From assembly GCA_946902875.1 (NCBI GenBank), contig OX336342.1:16299523-16363522 (forward strand): a stretch of DNA of 64,000 bases, in the 5' to 3' direction. Shown one piece after another: positions 22,601 to 34,600 of the stretch. Position numbers and translations under genes: made by a program. Source of the stretch: Nematopogon swammerdamellus. Lineage: Eukaryota > Arthropoda > Insecta > Lepidoptera > Adelidae. Every line of letters begins with the position of its first letter. Position 1 is the stretch's first letter. A model generated the notes under the pieces. The model searched no databases. It saw only the letters and a list, made by a program, of their open reading frames with translations, and was not told where the DNA came from.

Positions 22601-25600
22601 GTGTATCACATATCAGTTTCAGTACCAACAAGGACACATTTTTTTCTACTGTTATCTTCGGCAGAAATGCCAATTAAATAGCTCATTCTGCATGTAACGT
22701 ACCTATTAAAAAAAAATAGTTTCCTGTACGAGTATTTATAGCTACGTACGTACCTAGAGGGAGTGCGAATCGAGCGAAGCGATACCTACTTATTGGTACG
22801 TGGAATTGATTCTCTTCATTCAGCTCCAGTTTGGATTCGGGAAACCGAACGCGTCAATCACAATGGGCAATCAACGAAATCGCGGACTCAATTCCGCGCG
22901 TCACATTGATCAATTCCCGCCATTTCGAGCGACCTGCGATAATACATGACATAATCGGATCGGAATTGTCGACGGGCGGCGGCGTTTTATACCTTGTAGG
23001 TTTCATGCATGAATGACGTTGATGATCGAGCAACAATGGATCAAGGTGTGGACCGTGGGCTAGACTGCCTGCAGTGCACTCTTTTTGGAGGTTGAATCGA
23101 ATTGGATGGAACGGCAGGGAACCGGTTAGGTTGTGGTGTGGGGCCCAAGGCTGCTTCGCTCGCTCCCGCCCGCCTCGCCCCGCTGCGTCGCCGTGCCTCC
23201 GCGCCCCGGTCCAAGCTTTGTTTTGGCCAACTTGCTCACTGCACATATATTATATTAGGCATATCTACCTGACTGAGATGAGCTGCGTTCGTGCAGGTAG
23301 CTTAGCTGGGTTAAATCATGCATTATTCACCGGGATTATTCAGGCATGCGTACGAGTGAGTGAACCGAAATAGAGAGAGGTAGGTTGCGGCTGCTATCAA
23401 CATGGTACCTATCTACATTTGTATAGGTTCTAAAAGGTTTTGGTACTTATTGGTATTTCTTGCACCTACTGTAATTATATCATGACTTTAATATTATTTA
23501 TTTATATGTTGTACACATACCCTTAGCTACAGACCTTAGATGGTACCTTGTGTTTCATAAAATATTAGGGGCAATTTGTACATACAACATGCAAGGCAAG
23601 TGAACTGCTTTTCACTTCTTCCATAGGTACGTACCATAAGTATAGATAATTATGTACGAATAGGTACCTCTGAAAAAATCGACCAAGTGCGAGTCGGACT
23701 CGCGCACCGAGGGGAACCCTCGCTCGGTGCGCGAGTCCGACTTTTCACCGGCTTTTATTATTTGTTGTTTTACTTTAGACTTTGTACTATAATCACACCT
23801 AGTTTGACGCTTTTACTCGTATGTTTTACAATTTGTACGACAGAGCAAAGACAATGAAAAAAAACTTGAATGAAAAAACACGGTTCTTGTAATAAATCCC
23901 TACTGTTTATTATTTTTTATTTGTTAGTATATCCACCATATTAACACATATTCTGTGATAATGTCAACCGGCCACCTATTACGGTTCAAAAGATACAGAC
24001 AGACGGACAAACGGACGGTGTGGACTTAGTAATAGGGTCCCGTACGGATACGGAACCCTAAAAACAAATGAAGTTAGGTACCTACATCATTAAGTCAGTT
24101 AGGTACTTACATAAAACTCAACCTTACAATATTTGATGAAATGAAGGGAAGCACTGACATGGCACCTAGTTCACCCGGTGTTATGGGCTGACATCGACGA
24201 TGTTGTAGGTGATGTAGCCAACCGTGTAAGTTTCCATAAATCAAAACAAATCAATAATAATTTCTGGTATGTAAATAATTTACCGAGAAGATAAAGGCGG
24301 TCTGTCCAACTAAACCAGAGAAAGTCTAAGCAGGTTCTGAGTTAGTGTTTACTCTTTCTGTCGTCATCTTCTATACACGGTGTTGCAGTTGCCCCCGTAA
24401 TATTTTTAACTGGCATAAGGGGGTTATTCTATATATGAAACTAAACAACTTCTGTGAAGAAAAAACATTTTTTGAAACAAAAAAATAATTATTTTTTCCA
24501 TAAAAATTTTAAATACCTCTTCTCAAAATGTATGGATAAAAATTTTTTTTTTTTTAAATAAAAAAGTCGTAGAACAAAAGTTGTTCTATTTCACGTACAG
24601 AATCACCCCTTTCGGGTTTAACGGTTGGGGTTGCAACACCGTGTATATGATACCTAGATAAAGCTCACTAGTTCCAAAGGGTGGAGGACGGAGGAGGGAG
24701 GAGGAAGGGGTCACGACCGCTGGCATCGCTGTCCGCTGTTCAGAGTTGAGAGCGGCACTTTCCGCGCCGGCTTGTTTTCTCGTGCCAATTTCCCGAATCT
24801 CGGAAGGCGCGCGCGCGACTTACTTACGAGCGGGGTGTAAAGTAGCAGCAATGTTGGTCGGATATTTTTCACAATTTAGCTGGGCTCTGTCTAGCGAGAC
24901 ACAGTACCTGTCTAGCTCTGCGGCGGCGGCGGCGGCGGCGTCCTCTCGGCGCCCCGGGGCGTATCGACCTCGCAGGGAGACGACGACGTCGTGCCGCCGC
25001 AACGCCGGCGCCGCCGCCGCGACGCCGACGCCGCCGCCGCGACGCCGACGCCGCCGCCGCCGCCGGGCTGTCTGCCCCGCCCCGCCCTCGCGACTGTCGG
25101 CGTCTATCGTCTCCTTTAATAGGATTTATCAGCACGATCCGGTCTGGGAACTTTGGCTTCGTGACACTTTGCCGATACAAGCGCACTATTGTTGAAAATC
25201 ACACAGAAATGCAAAATACTAAATTTGATCTATTTTTACCCGACTACGGCGAAGCCAAAAAAGGAAGGGTTATGAGTTTGGCGTGTATGTATGTATGTAT
25301 GTATGTATGTATGTATGTGACTATCTATATTCCACTCTACAGCCTAAAGTACTGGGCCGATTTGAATAATTCTTGTGCTATTGGATTTGTCTTATTCACG
25401 GGAGTGTCATAGGCTATATAACAATTTTCAAAATTCAAAAATGGCGGACGCACGGCCTCAAAATGTCAAATTAGTTTTTCAAAATATATTGAGTGGGGTA
25501 TCAAATTAAAGATAATTAAATTACGATTCCGAAAATATATACTTTGCTATCTATTAAACTTATGTGTACAGAGAAATAGAGCAAAATGTGTGGCGCATGT

Positions 25601-28600
25601 ATTAATAGCGATTATTCCCGATGAAGCCTAGTCGCCCGCGCACCGCGCCGCGCGCCCCCGCGGTTTCGATACGTTACATACACCAATGACGCGCGACGAC
25701 GACACGCGACGACGCGACGCGAAGAAGCGACGTGGTATTGTTGGTAATATACCTACATACCAAAGAGTTTGTAAAACTCTTTGCTACATACTTACTCACT
25801 GATCTACCGCAAATTTTATATACATAGATATATAATATTATTATTAGATACAGTACTATGCTAAAATAAATTGGTATTAAATGCCCATGTACCTAGTGTA
25901 AGCATAATATGTAGCGTAGGTGTACCGTGTGGGGTCGGTACTTAAAAAGAATAGCCCCACTGCATCTCTCCCCCTCGCATGTCGTAAAAGTCGACTAAGG
26001 GATCGCCAGCCTCGGCAGCTTAATGGTGCGGTCAGTTATTGGATGGATGACCGCCCGACTGTTGGAGGCTGACCGTGGTTCGGATACCACGTTAAACTGT
26101 AGGTCCCTTCCCTTCTTACCTTACTAGGTGGTAGGGTTTATCCCGGCCGGGTTGTTACCACCGCACTGAGCGAAACGTCGGTCGAAACGGCTATGTAAAT
26201 AGTTCGTGTTTTCCGTCCAGTTCAGTGTAGCCGGCGCGAAATGAAGGGAAGCACTGACATGGCACCCGGTGTTATGGGCTGACATCACGGATTTTGTAGG
26301 TGATGTAACCAACCGTGTCAAGTTTCCATAAAAAAAAAAAAGGTAGGTACATTAAATATACCTAATACCTACAATATTTTCGGATGCAAGTTACCCTTCA
26401 GCTAAGCGGGATATTGTGGAAGAGAAGAACCGCCGATTGCGGAAAAGTATTCCCAATTTTCTGGGTGCAGTTTTAGCCCTAGACTCGATTAGTTGCCGGA
26501 AACCTACGTCTTTGGAAATGGCGGTGCCCAGGACGTTCAGGTGCTTCCAGACAGGTATGACGCTGACTTAGAAACTGGCTTGGAAAGCAAAAGGACCTTC
26601 AAATCGACCTTCGCAGATAATGCGCAGCACTGAGCCTTGCTAACGTTGAAGGCGTGGGCGTAGCATTCAGGGGGCAACATATCATTGTTATGCATACGAG
26701 AGTACGGAACACGGGTTCTACACCAGTTACCCTTCAACTACGCGGGATGTGGATGAGAACAGGCGAAGACTTGCGTCTGAACTTGAGCAAACACTCGGCT
26801 CTATTTCCGAATGGGCCGTAGCAAGTTGGTCAAGTTAAATACCTCCAAGATACAAGTTTGCGCGTTCAGTGCAAAGAGAGCGGCATCACACCAGCTCCTT
26901 CCTACCAAGGCACGTCACTTAAATTTTGCGACCACCTCGGGGTCCTCCGAGTCGAATTTTCGCACGATCTAAACTTCCGGCGTGACATCGAGGGCAAGGC
27001 CGTATAAATCGCAGATTCGGTCCTGCTTGGGGTACTGCTCGCACCTATGGGCATGCCTATGGGATGGCTCAGTCAAATACGAGCTAGCGCCTCTGGACTC
27101 GATCCAGCGTCGAGCCGTGCGAATAGTAGGTGACTCCCAAATGTCCCGCGATCTAAAACCACTGCAACTCCGTAGGGATACATAGCTAAATCAGAGCCTG
27201 TTGAAATACAAACAGAGAGAAATATTTTCCCCCAAGTACAGTTTCGGGTCCTTCAACCTGGGCACCTGTCAGGCCGGCATGGCATTCGTAGCCTCCGCAT
27301 GCTACCGAATGTCCATGGGCATCGCTAGACACCTTATGGGTGGCTCGGCGCCACATGTCGCGCTTACTATAAAAATAATATCAGTAGCTTTGGCCTCGCC
27401 TTAGTGGCTTACCTGCTTCGAGTGAGTACATTATTCAACTATGTACAACCTGAAACCGCCCTCGGTCTTCGGCCTTGAACTGATTGGTTTACTTACTTCC
27501 CGAATCCGCTTCACCCCAACCAGATATATTTACTTACATAGACAAAGAAAATCGTGTACTTACACAGCTCAGTCTTCGGTCTTGCTCTGACTGACTTTTC
27601 ATTTTACTTCAAGACTATACATCGTTCAACTATACATAATTTGTATATATATGTAGGTACTCACTCATGCGCTATTTGCAGAAAACTTTAGTTTCAAATA
27701 GAGATCACGACAAATAAACGGACGGATAGTATAAATTTTGTACCGTGTGGGGCCGGTACTTATATAAAAGAATAGCCCCACTGTATCTCTCCCCGTGTAT
27801 GCCGTAAAAGGCGACTAAGGGATATGACTTCCTTCTTATATTACTAGGTGGTAGGGTTTATTTAACCCGCCCGTGTTGGTACCACCGCACCGCACTGAAT
27901 GAAAGGTCGGTAGAAACGGCTATGTATTTAGTGTAGCCGGTACGACCGAAGGGAAGCACTGACGTGGCACCAAGTTCACCCGGTGTTATGGGCTGACATC
28001 ACGGATGTTGTAGCCTGTAGGTGATGTGTCAGATTCCATAAAAAAAAATCAATATACGAGTTACATACAACATTTAAAGTATGCAAACAGTTTTTAAAAA
28101 AGCCTAAAATAAAAAAAAAGTTATAAAAAACTAAAACCCGACTACGTAAAAGCTAATTATGAAAATCGTTTAAATAAAAAAAAATAGTTATGAAAAACTA
28201 AAACCCGGCTACGAAAAAGCAAATTATGAAAATAGTTTAACTTTAACTAAAAATAACAAAATAATGTTTTCCATATAATTTATCAGATACAGCAATTCTC
28301 TTTTTACATTGATTCTACCTTAGCACTAACTCTATAAATTTTGATAAATTTATTATTTTTAACGTTCTAAATATAGAGCCGTGGTCGGGCGTTCTTCGTT
28401 CAACAAGACAAGTGAGACCGTCGTTGTGCATTATAGCCGTTGACGTTCGGTATTTACCTATGTATCTACTTATAATAAATTTAGATTGGCTCTGACTGAT
28501 CTTACAAAAAGATGCCAGTATGACACAATGGCGATGGCCGTCCTAAGTTCCGCGCTCTAATAATGCACGACGACGGCCTCACTTGTCTTGTTGAACGAAG

Positions 28601-31600
28601 AACGCCCGACCACGGCTCTATATTTAGAACGTTAAAAATAATAAATTTATCAAAATTTATAGAGTTAGTGCTAAGGTAGAATCAATGTAAAAAGAGAATT
28701 GCTGTATCTGATAAATTATATGGAAAACATTATTTTGTTATTTTTAGTTAAAGTTAAACTATTTTCATAATTTGCTTTTTCGTAGCCGGGTTTTAGTTTT
28801 TCATAACTATTTTTTTTTATTTAAACGATTTTCATAATTAGCTTTTACGTAGTCGGGTTTTAGTTTTTTATAACTTTTTTTTTTCTAGCATACGTACGTC
28901 GCACGAACTCGCATGTCTCTGTGCGAGAGAGACGACGCTCTACAATCGGATTGTCTCTTTCGAAAGCTCGACTGTATGTATGTACCACTTATTTTGTTTT
29001 TGCTGACGCAAGTCCCTACAACGCGAGATTTCGCTGCCATTGATGGCATTAATTTTCTCCAACATTGACGTGGAACATAGACAGCTTTTAGTCATCCATC
29101 ACAAACAGGCTCACATGAAAACAAACGCATAGCTCTATGTGCTCTTTTTGCTCATTCTATGCTAGTCACCCGTTGATAAAATACAAAGAGTAGGTATGAT
29201 GAAATAGCACGACCGGTACGGAAGCTGGGTGCGCGAGTTCGACTCGCACTTGACCGCTCTTTATTGGTGTATTTATTTATTGATTAGGAAAACTTGACAG
29301 CTATGAATACATGATTATTACCTAGTCGCCTGGCGCAAGTGTCAACGTACACTGAGAAAAATGTTATGATGGTGATTCCAAAAATGTTATGATACGCATT
29401 CCAACAGTCAGAACGAATTATGGCAAAACAAACATGATTTTCGATGGCGCACAACTTTTTAATAAACTACCAAAAGAGATAAGAGACTTAGAATCGGATA
29501 ATGTGTTTAAATTAAGTGTAAAAAAATTCTTCCAAAATGACTAAAGTTTTATACTTAGGTACCTATGTAAACGCATCTTATCAATATTTCAATTCTGTGT
29601 GTCTGTCTGTCTGTCTGTTGGTCTGTCCGTCTGTTTACTGAATATTTTTGTTTGATTACTTAAGTATCTTTACCAATCATACGTCTAGAACATAAATTTG
29701 TTGTGCATTATCATATCATATGTTTAGTTTTAAAATTTAAGTACTTATTTGCTTTGTAACTATTTGTAATCTCTATAAGCGAATGTTCACACGTTCTTTG
29801 AGATAATAAAGATTCTTTAAACCGAAGTAGGTACTAAACTTTAGTTAGAGACAACCAATAGTTATTTTACTAAAGTTTAGTAGTCACCATCATAACATAT
29901 TGGAGAAACTGTCATATTTGTGGTTGTCTCTAATAGTATAGACATATTTGTGTGTGGTTGTCTCTAACTAAAGTTTAGTAATCAAATCACTAATCAATCA
30001 CCATCATACATAACATTTTTCTCAGTGCGAAGTAAGAAATACCAAATTTGATACTACCTAAATCGCTGGTAATGATGTTCTGTCTAGACACGATATATAT
30101 TGCAAATATATAGGTAGTAGGTACCTACACGGTAACTATAAAATGTAGGTACTGCACTCACGATTTTGGTAGAGTGCTGATAGCAGCATTCATGAATGAT
30201 GGATGAGAGCCGTCATTTCTCAGTCGCATAGAGCCATGGTATCATTGTTACGTGGTATATGCGCATGACCATTAGCTGTGTTCGATATATGTGCGCGGTA
30301 GCGCGTACTTTTAGCAAAATATTAAGAAAAAACCGCCCAAGTGCGTGCGAGTCGGACTCGCGTACCGAGAAAACAATTTTGTTGTTTTCACATTGTTTTT
30401 ACTTTACATTTTTCACTTGTAGTGATCACACCGAGTTTGACGCTTGTACTCGTATGTGTTAGCCGTTTTTACGATTAAAAACGCGTTTCTTGTATGGAGA
30501 CACCCTTATTTTTATACTTTTAGTTTTTTTATTATTATTTTGTAGGTATTGTGTTATTATTATATGTACCGTGTGGGGCCGGTACTTTGAAAGAATAGCC
30601 CCACTGCATCTCTCCCCGTGTATATCGTAAAAGGCGAGTAAGGGATATGACTCCCTTCTTATGTGACTAGGTGGTAGAGTTTAACCCGCCCGGGTTGGTA
30701 ACCACCGCACTAAATGAAAGGTCAGTCGAAACGGCTATGTAAATAGTTCGTGTTTTCCGTCCAGTTCAGTTAGCCGGCACGACCGAAGGGAAGCACTGAC
30801 GTGGCACCAAGTTCACCCGGTGTTATGGGCTGACATCACGGATGTTGTAGGTGATGTAGCCAACCGTGTCAGTTTCCATAAAAAAAAACAAATTATATCC
30901 GCCATAATCACACATATTCTATGAAAATTTCAATCGGCTATCTATTACGGTTCAAAAGATACAGCCTTTTAAAGGCAGGGCAGACGGACGTACGGACGGA
31001 CAGATGGCGTAGGCTTAGTAATAGGCTCCCGTACGGATACGGGATACGGATAAACAATGGCATTGTAGTAAATGAAAAGTCCACGCGCGCTCGTGAAAGA
31101 ACATTATGTATGGCAAACCTGAGCTTTGCCTGCGCTGCGCATACCTATGTACTCCCTAAAGTTACATTGTGCCATGAAACTTCTCTGATCTGTGGTGCCA
31201 TGCTTTCAGTTAGAGATAGTTGGACTGAGTTTCAATAAAACTTCATAATGTGTTAGTGGACTGGAATTAATTTCCCTGGAATACCTACTCTAGACAGCCC
31301 CGTACAGCACAGCCCCTATATTCTATGTTGACAGCTATGATGAGCATACTACGTAGGTATACAGGCGGGATAATTCCGCCTGGTGGATGTACCCACCTAC
31401 AACGTGATAACAAACATCGATGGACAACAACAACAATTCGAAGAAATGCAGGTGGATTATAACAACTTGCGTTACTGGTTTTTCTTGCGAACGATGGCAT
31501 TGATAGACCTTTGCCGCTGACAAAAACTGGGGACTATTCTCTTTTGTTCGAATACTTTAGAATTTAAAATAAAAATTGCGCAGGTAGATTTCGCATAAAT

Positions 31601-34600
31601 TATGACAAATAAATCGCTACTTCAGTGCGAGTTAGATAGAGTATAAGTTTGACAAAGCGTATTAATTAAAATTGCTAATCAGCAATAAAACATCGCAGAA
31701 GTATGGCGGCACTACAAGAAAATATGCAAAACATACCAATGACCACAGCTTCGTCAGCAGAAAATCGACAAAAACAGCAACTAATTTAATTTAAAAGCTA
31801 TTTCGTTTCGAGCACTCCGACCGACCACGACGCTGATTAACAATCAACGTCAATGTGAAATTACACGTTTTACTATAAAGTATAGAGTACCTAAGTATTA
31901 TACAGGTTTTTGCCGCAAAAATCTGGTAGGTACATGAATTACATAACTTTTGAGGAGGAGTAAATGAAAGCTTAATTAATTTCCCCCAAAATCAAGCTTT
32001 TATCTTAGAAAGCTGGAAAAATCATATAACACATTAAAAGGACTTTATCAATTGAAATGTTATTTATAAGCACAAATTTACTCTAAAATGAGATGTGGCT
32101 GATTGCTGACTTGGCCACTATGAATGTTTCTTCACTTGCTAAACATATTGACCACTTCTGTTCTCCAAAGTGGTAGTTTGGCAAGTTTACTACGGTATCT
32201 TCAAGTAAATGTATGAGGTCCTTAGATGCCAATAAATAAGTCAATGTGGTAGCTTCGAATACATATTTAATTCTATGTGCGGTAGGTATAAAACTAGTAG
32301 GTAGTAGAGTCAGATCATGACTCTACTACCCATATTCTACTACCGTCATATTTTATGGTACAAATACGAGAGTTTTCTGCAGTGGGGAGGAGGTCATAAT
32401 TAGGCATATAAAAACATTAAAAAGTGAAAATCGCTAAAGTGGCAGATTGGCGATATTATAGCAAGTTTTTTACAGTAATGTCGTTTTCAGTGAGCCGCTC
32501 GGCATCACATCGGCGCGGCGAGGCAGAGGCCTCGCCGCGCCGTAGGTGGTAGTTTTCAACCCGCCCGGGTTGGTACCACCGCACTGAATGAAACGTCGGT
32601 CGAAACGGTTATGTAAATAGTTTGTGTTTTCCGTCCAGTTCAGTGTAGCCGGCACGACCGAAGGGAAGCACTGACATGGCACCTAGTTCACCCGGTGTTA
32701 TGGGCTGACATCACGGATGTTGTAGGTGATGTTGATGTAGCCAACCTTGTCGGTTTCCATAAAAAAAAAGAAGTTTATTTTCACTATTTTTAAAGTACCT
32801 ACCTAACTACATCATGGATTGATTTGATACATACGGATACGAGTGCCAGAGAGAAGAATGGAACTGGCACTGCCTATGCCGCTAGCGCTTCAGATAATTT
32901 TACACAAATCTTGTCTCACTAAGTAGGTACCCAAGTTTTTTTTTTATGGAAACGGACACGGTTGGCTTCATACATCACCTATAACATCCGTGATGTCAGT
33001 CCATAACACCGGGTGAACTAGGTGCCATGTCAGTGCTTCCCTTCATTTCGTGCCGGCTACAGGACGGAAAACAAGTATATACCAACAGACATTTGAGAAA
33101 AAATACAGATGAAATGAGCACTTAGCCACGAGTTAGAAGTATTTTTTTTCTGTTCGTAATTTCGACAAGGTTCACCCTGAAGGAAAGGAAATAGATTTGA
33201 AGACAGTTTTGTATGATTCAGCCAGCAATGCACATAAAATTGATAATATGTAGGTATGTACCTAATTGTGTTCGGTGGATCCACCTTATCCCGGTGAACC
33301 GAAAAAAAGGCTGCTGTATCTTAAAATGATTCCCCTGACGCACGCTAAGGTTATGGATGGACCTCCCGGCGCGTGTGTTCAGAGTTCCCCCTAAATAACA
33401 ACCTGCGATGCGAAGCGAAGCTCTTCAACGGCCCCGGATTAATGTACTTTCCCCGGAAACACTTGTCCGCTTCCGCTTAAAGCACCCATGAAGGCGAAAT
33501 TTTAGTGAGTCTGCTTTGGGCTCAACGCAATCAGACTCGCTAAAATTCAAAATCAAGAGATTTAACCACATACATAATATACAAATACAATGCCTAATTT
33601 TTTCGGTACCTAAGCTGACATGTTTGAATGCCTACATAACCAAAGCCTGCGATGTCAGCTCAGTACACCTTGCTCTATGTTATGCATCCCGAGTCCCGAC
33701 ATGGCACCTCACTATGCATGGTTTCACGAAGTGGTGTGACCAGCGATATGCAAAAATAAATAAATGAGACAACGGGTGTGGTTGTTTTCACCCAGTCTAT
33801 ACCCGTGCCGGTTCTTTATAAAAAATACCGACATTGTGCTCATTTATCATACTCAGAACTGGGGGGAATAGGTTATAGAGGTCGTGGTCATACCGTCATA
33901 GGTTAATTCACGACGGCGACATGAGTAGGCGGCTGTAAAAGAAAACCATCTCACGTTGTATGTGTGTGAGTTTAGTGTCTGCCTGCTCATTGGTTGACTG
34001 ATATGATATAATATAATTATTATTGACTATGGCACTGCGTGCAGTTGGGTCCTGTTACAAAAATAAAACCGAAAATATCGATTAGTTTTCTTGAGATTAA
34101 AAGTCTTGCAAAGCGCGTTATTTATTACGGGTTAATTTACTTATAAAATGTTTATTACCTTCCTTGGTCCGCTTAGCAGAGACGTTATTTTATAGAAAGT
34201 GAGACATGTGTCGCTGGTGTCTAACGGCGCCCATGGACATTCGGTTGAACGCGGGGTTGCGAATGTCATAGTTAGAGCATTTAATGGGGAATAGTTAGAG
34301 CATTTAAGGCGCTGCTAGGGCGGTGCCATGCGGTTTTTGAAAAAAAAACATCTTTCACACTAGGTAAGTATGTATTTACTAAATTGTCAATTTGAAAAGA
34401 CTTCTGGTTCGATGAATCTATCGAGTTGCTACATTTTAGTATACTTAGAAACTACAACTAACTATGTCATATGAAAATCTAATTCACATTTTCTCCGACT
34501 GAAAATTTCCAAGTTCCAACCCTACTGATCAGTCCTTCTCCGGTGGTATCATATACCCAATAACCTTCCGGAGATACTGTATGTCGGATTGCATAAGTGC

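Larger units (their letters stand above)
15133..25235. other. Unique spacer between the giant arms, within Cow intron 1
   Basis: This 10,103-bp stretch contains no Cow exon or other intact gene that I can support. It holds LINE remnants (about 16957-17160, 17809-17925, 18840-19060), dispersed repeats (19101-19386, 19985-20380, 23680-24064), a MITE (21084-21305), a 27-bp perfect hairpin (22440-22498), SINE fragments (21549-21745, 24143-24235), and GC-rich patches at about 23140-23220 and 24740-25090. Confidence 0.7.
25236..32530. repeat. Right arm of giant inverted repeat (7,295 bp)
   Basis: Reverse complement of 7838-15132. The inner edge is at 25236 (TTACCCGACTACGG, the first base that pairs). 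The outer edge is at 32530, inside a small hairpin (see 32510-32541). It contains the mirrored copies of everything in the left arm: SINEs at 25922-26342, 27740-28048 and 30566-30888, LINE remnants at about 26378-27404 and 29389-29544, and the nested inverted repeat at 28111-28883. The arm ends about 2.2 kb before Cow exon 2. Confidence 0.95.

Noticed and set aside
24746..25195. 149-codon open frame with poly-Ala and poly-Arg
   Set aside because: It is produced by the GCC/GCG repeat, with open frames on both strands and no domain or splice logic.
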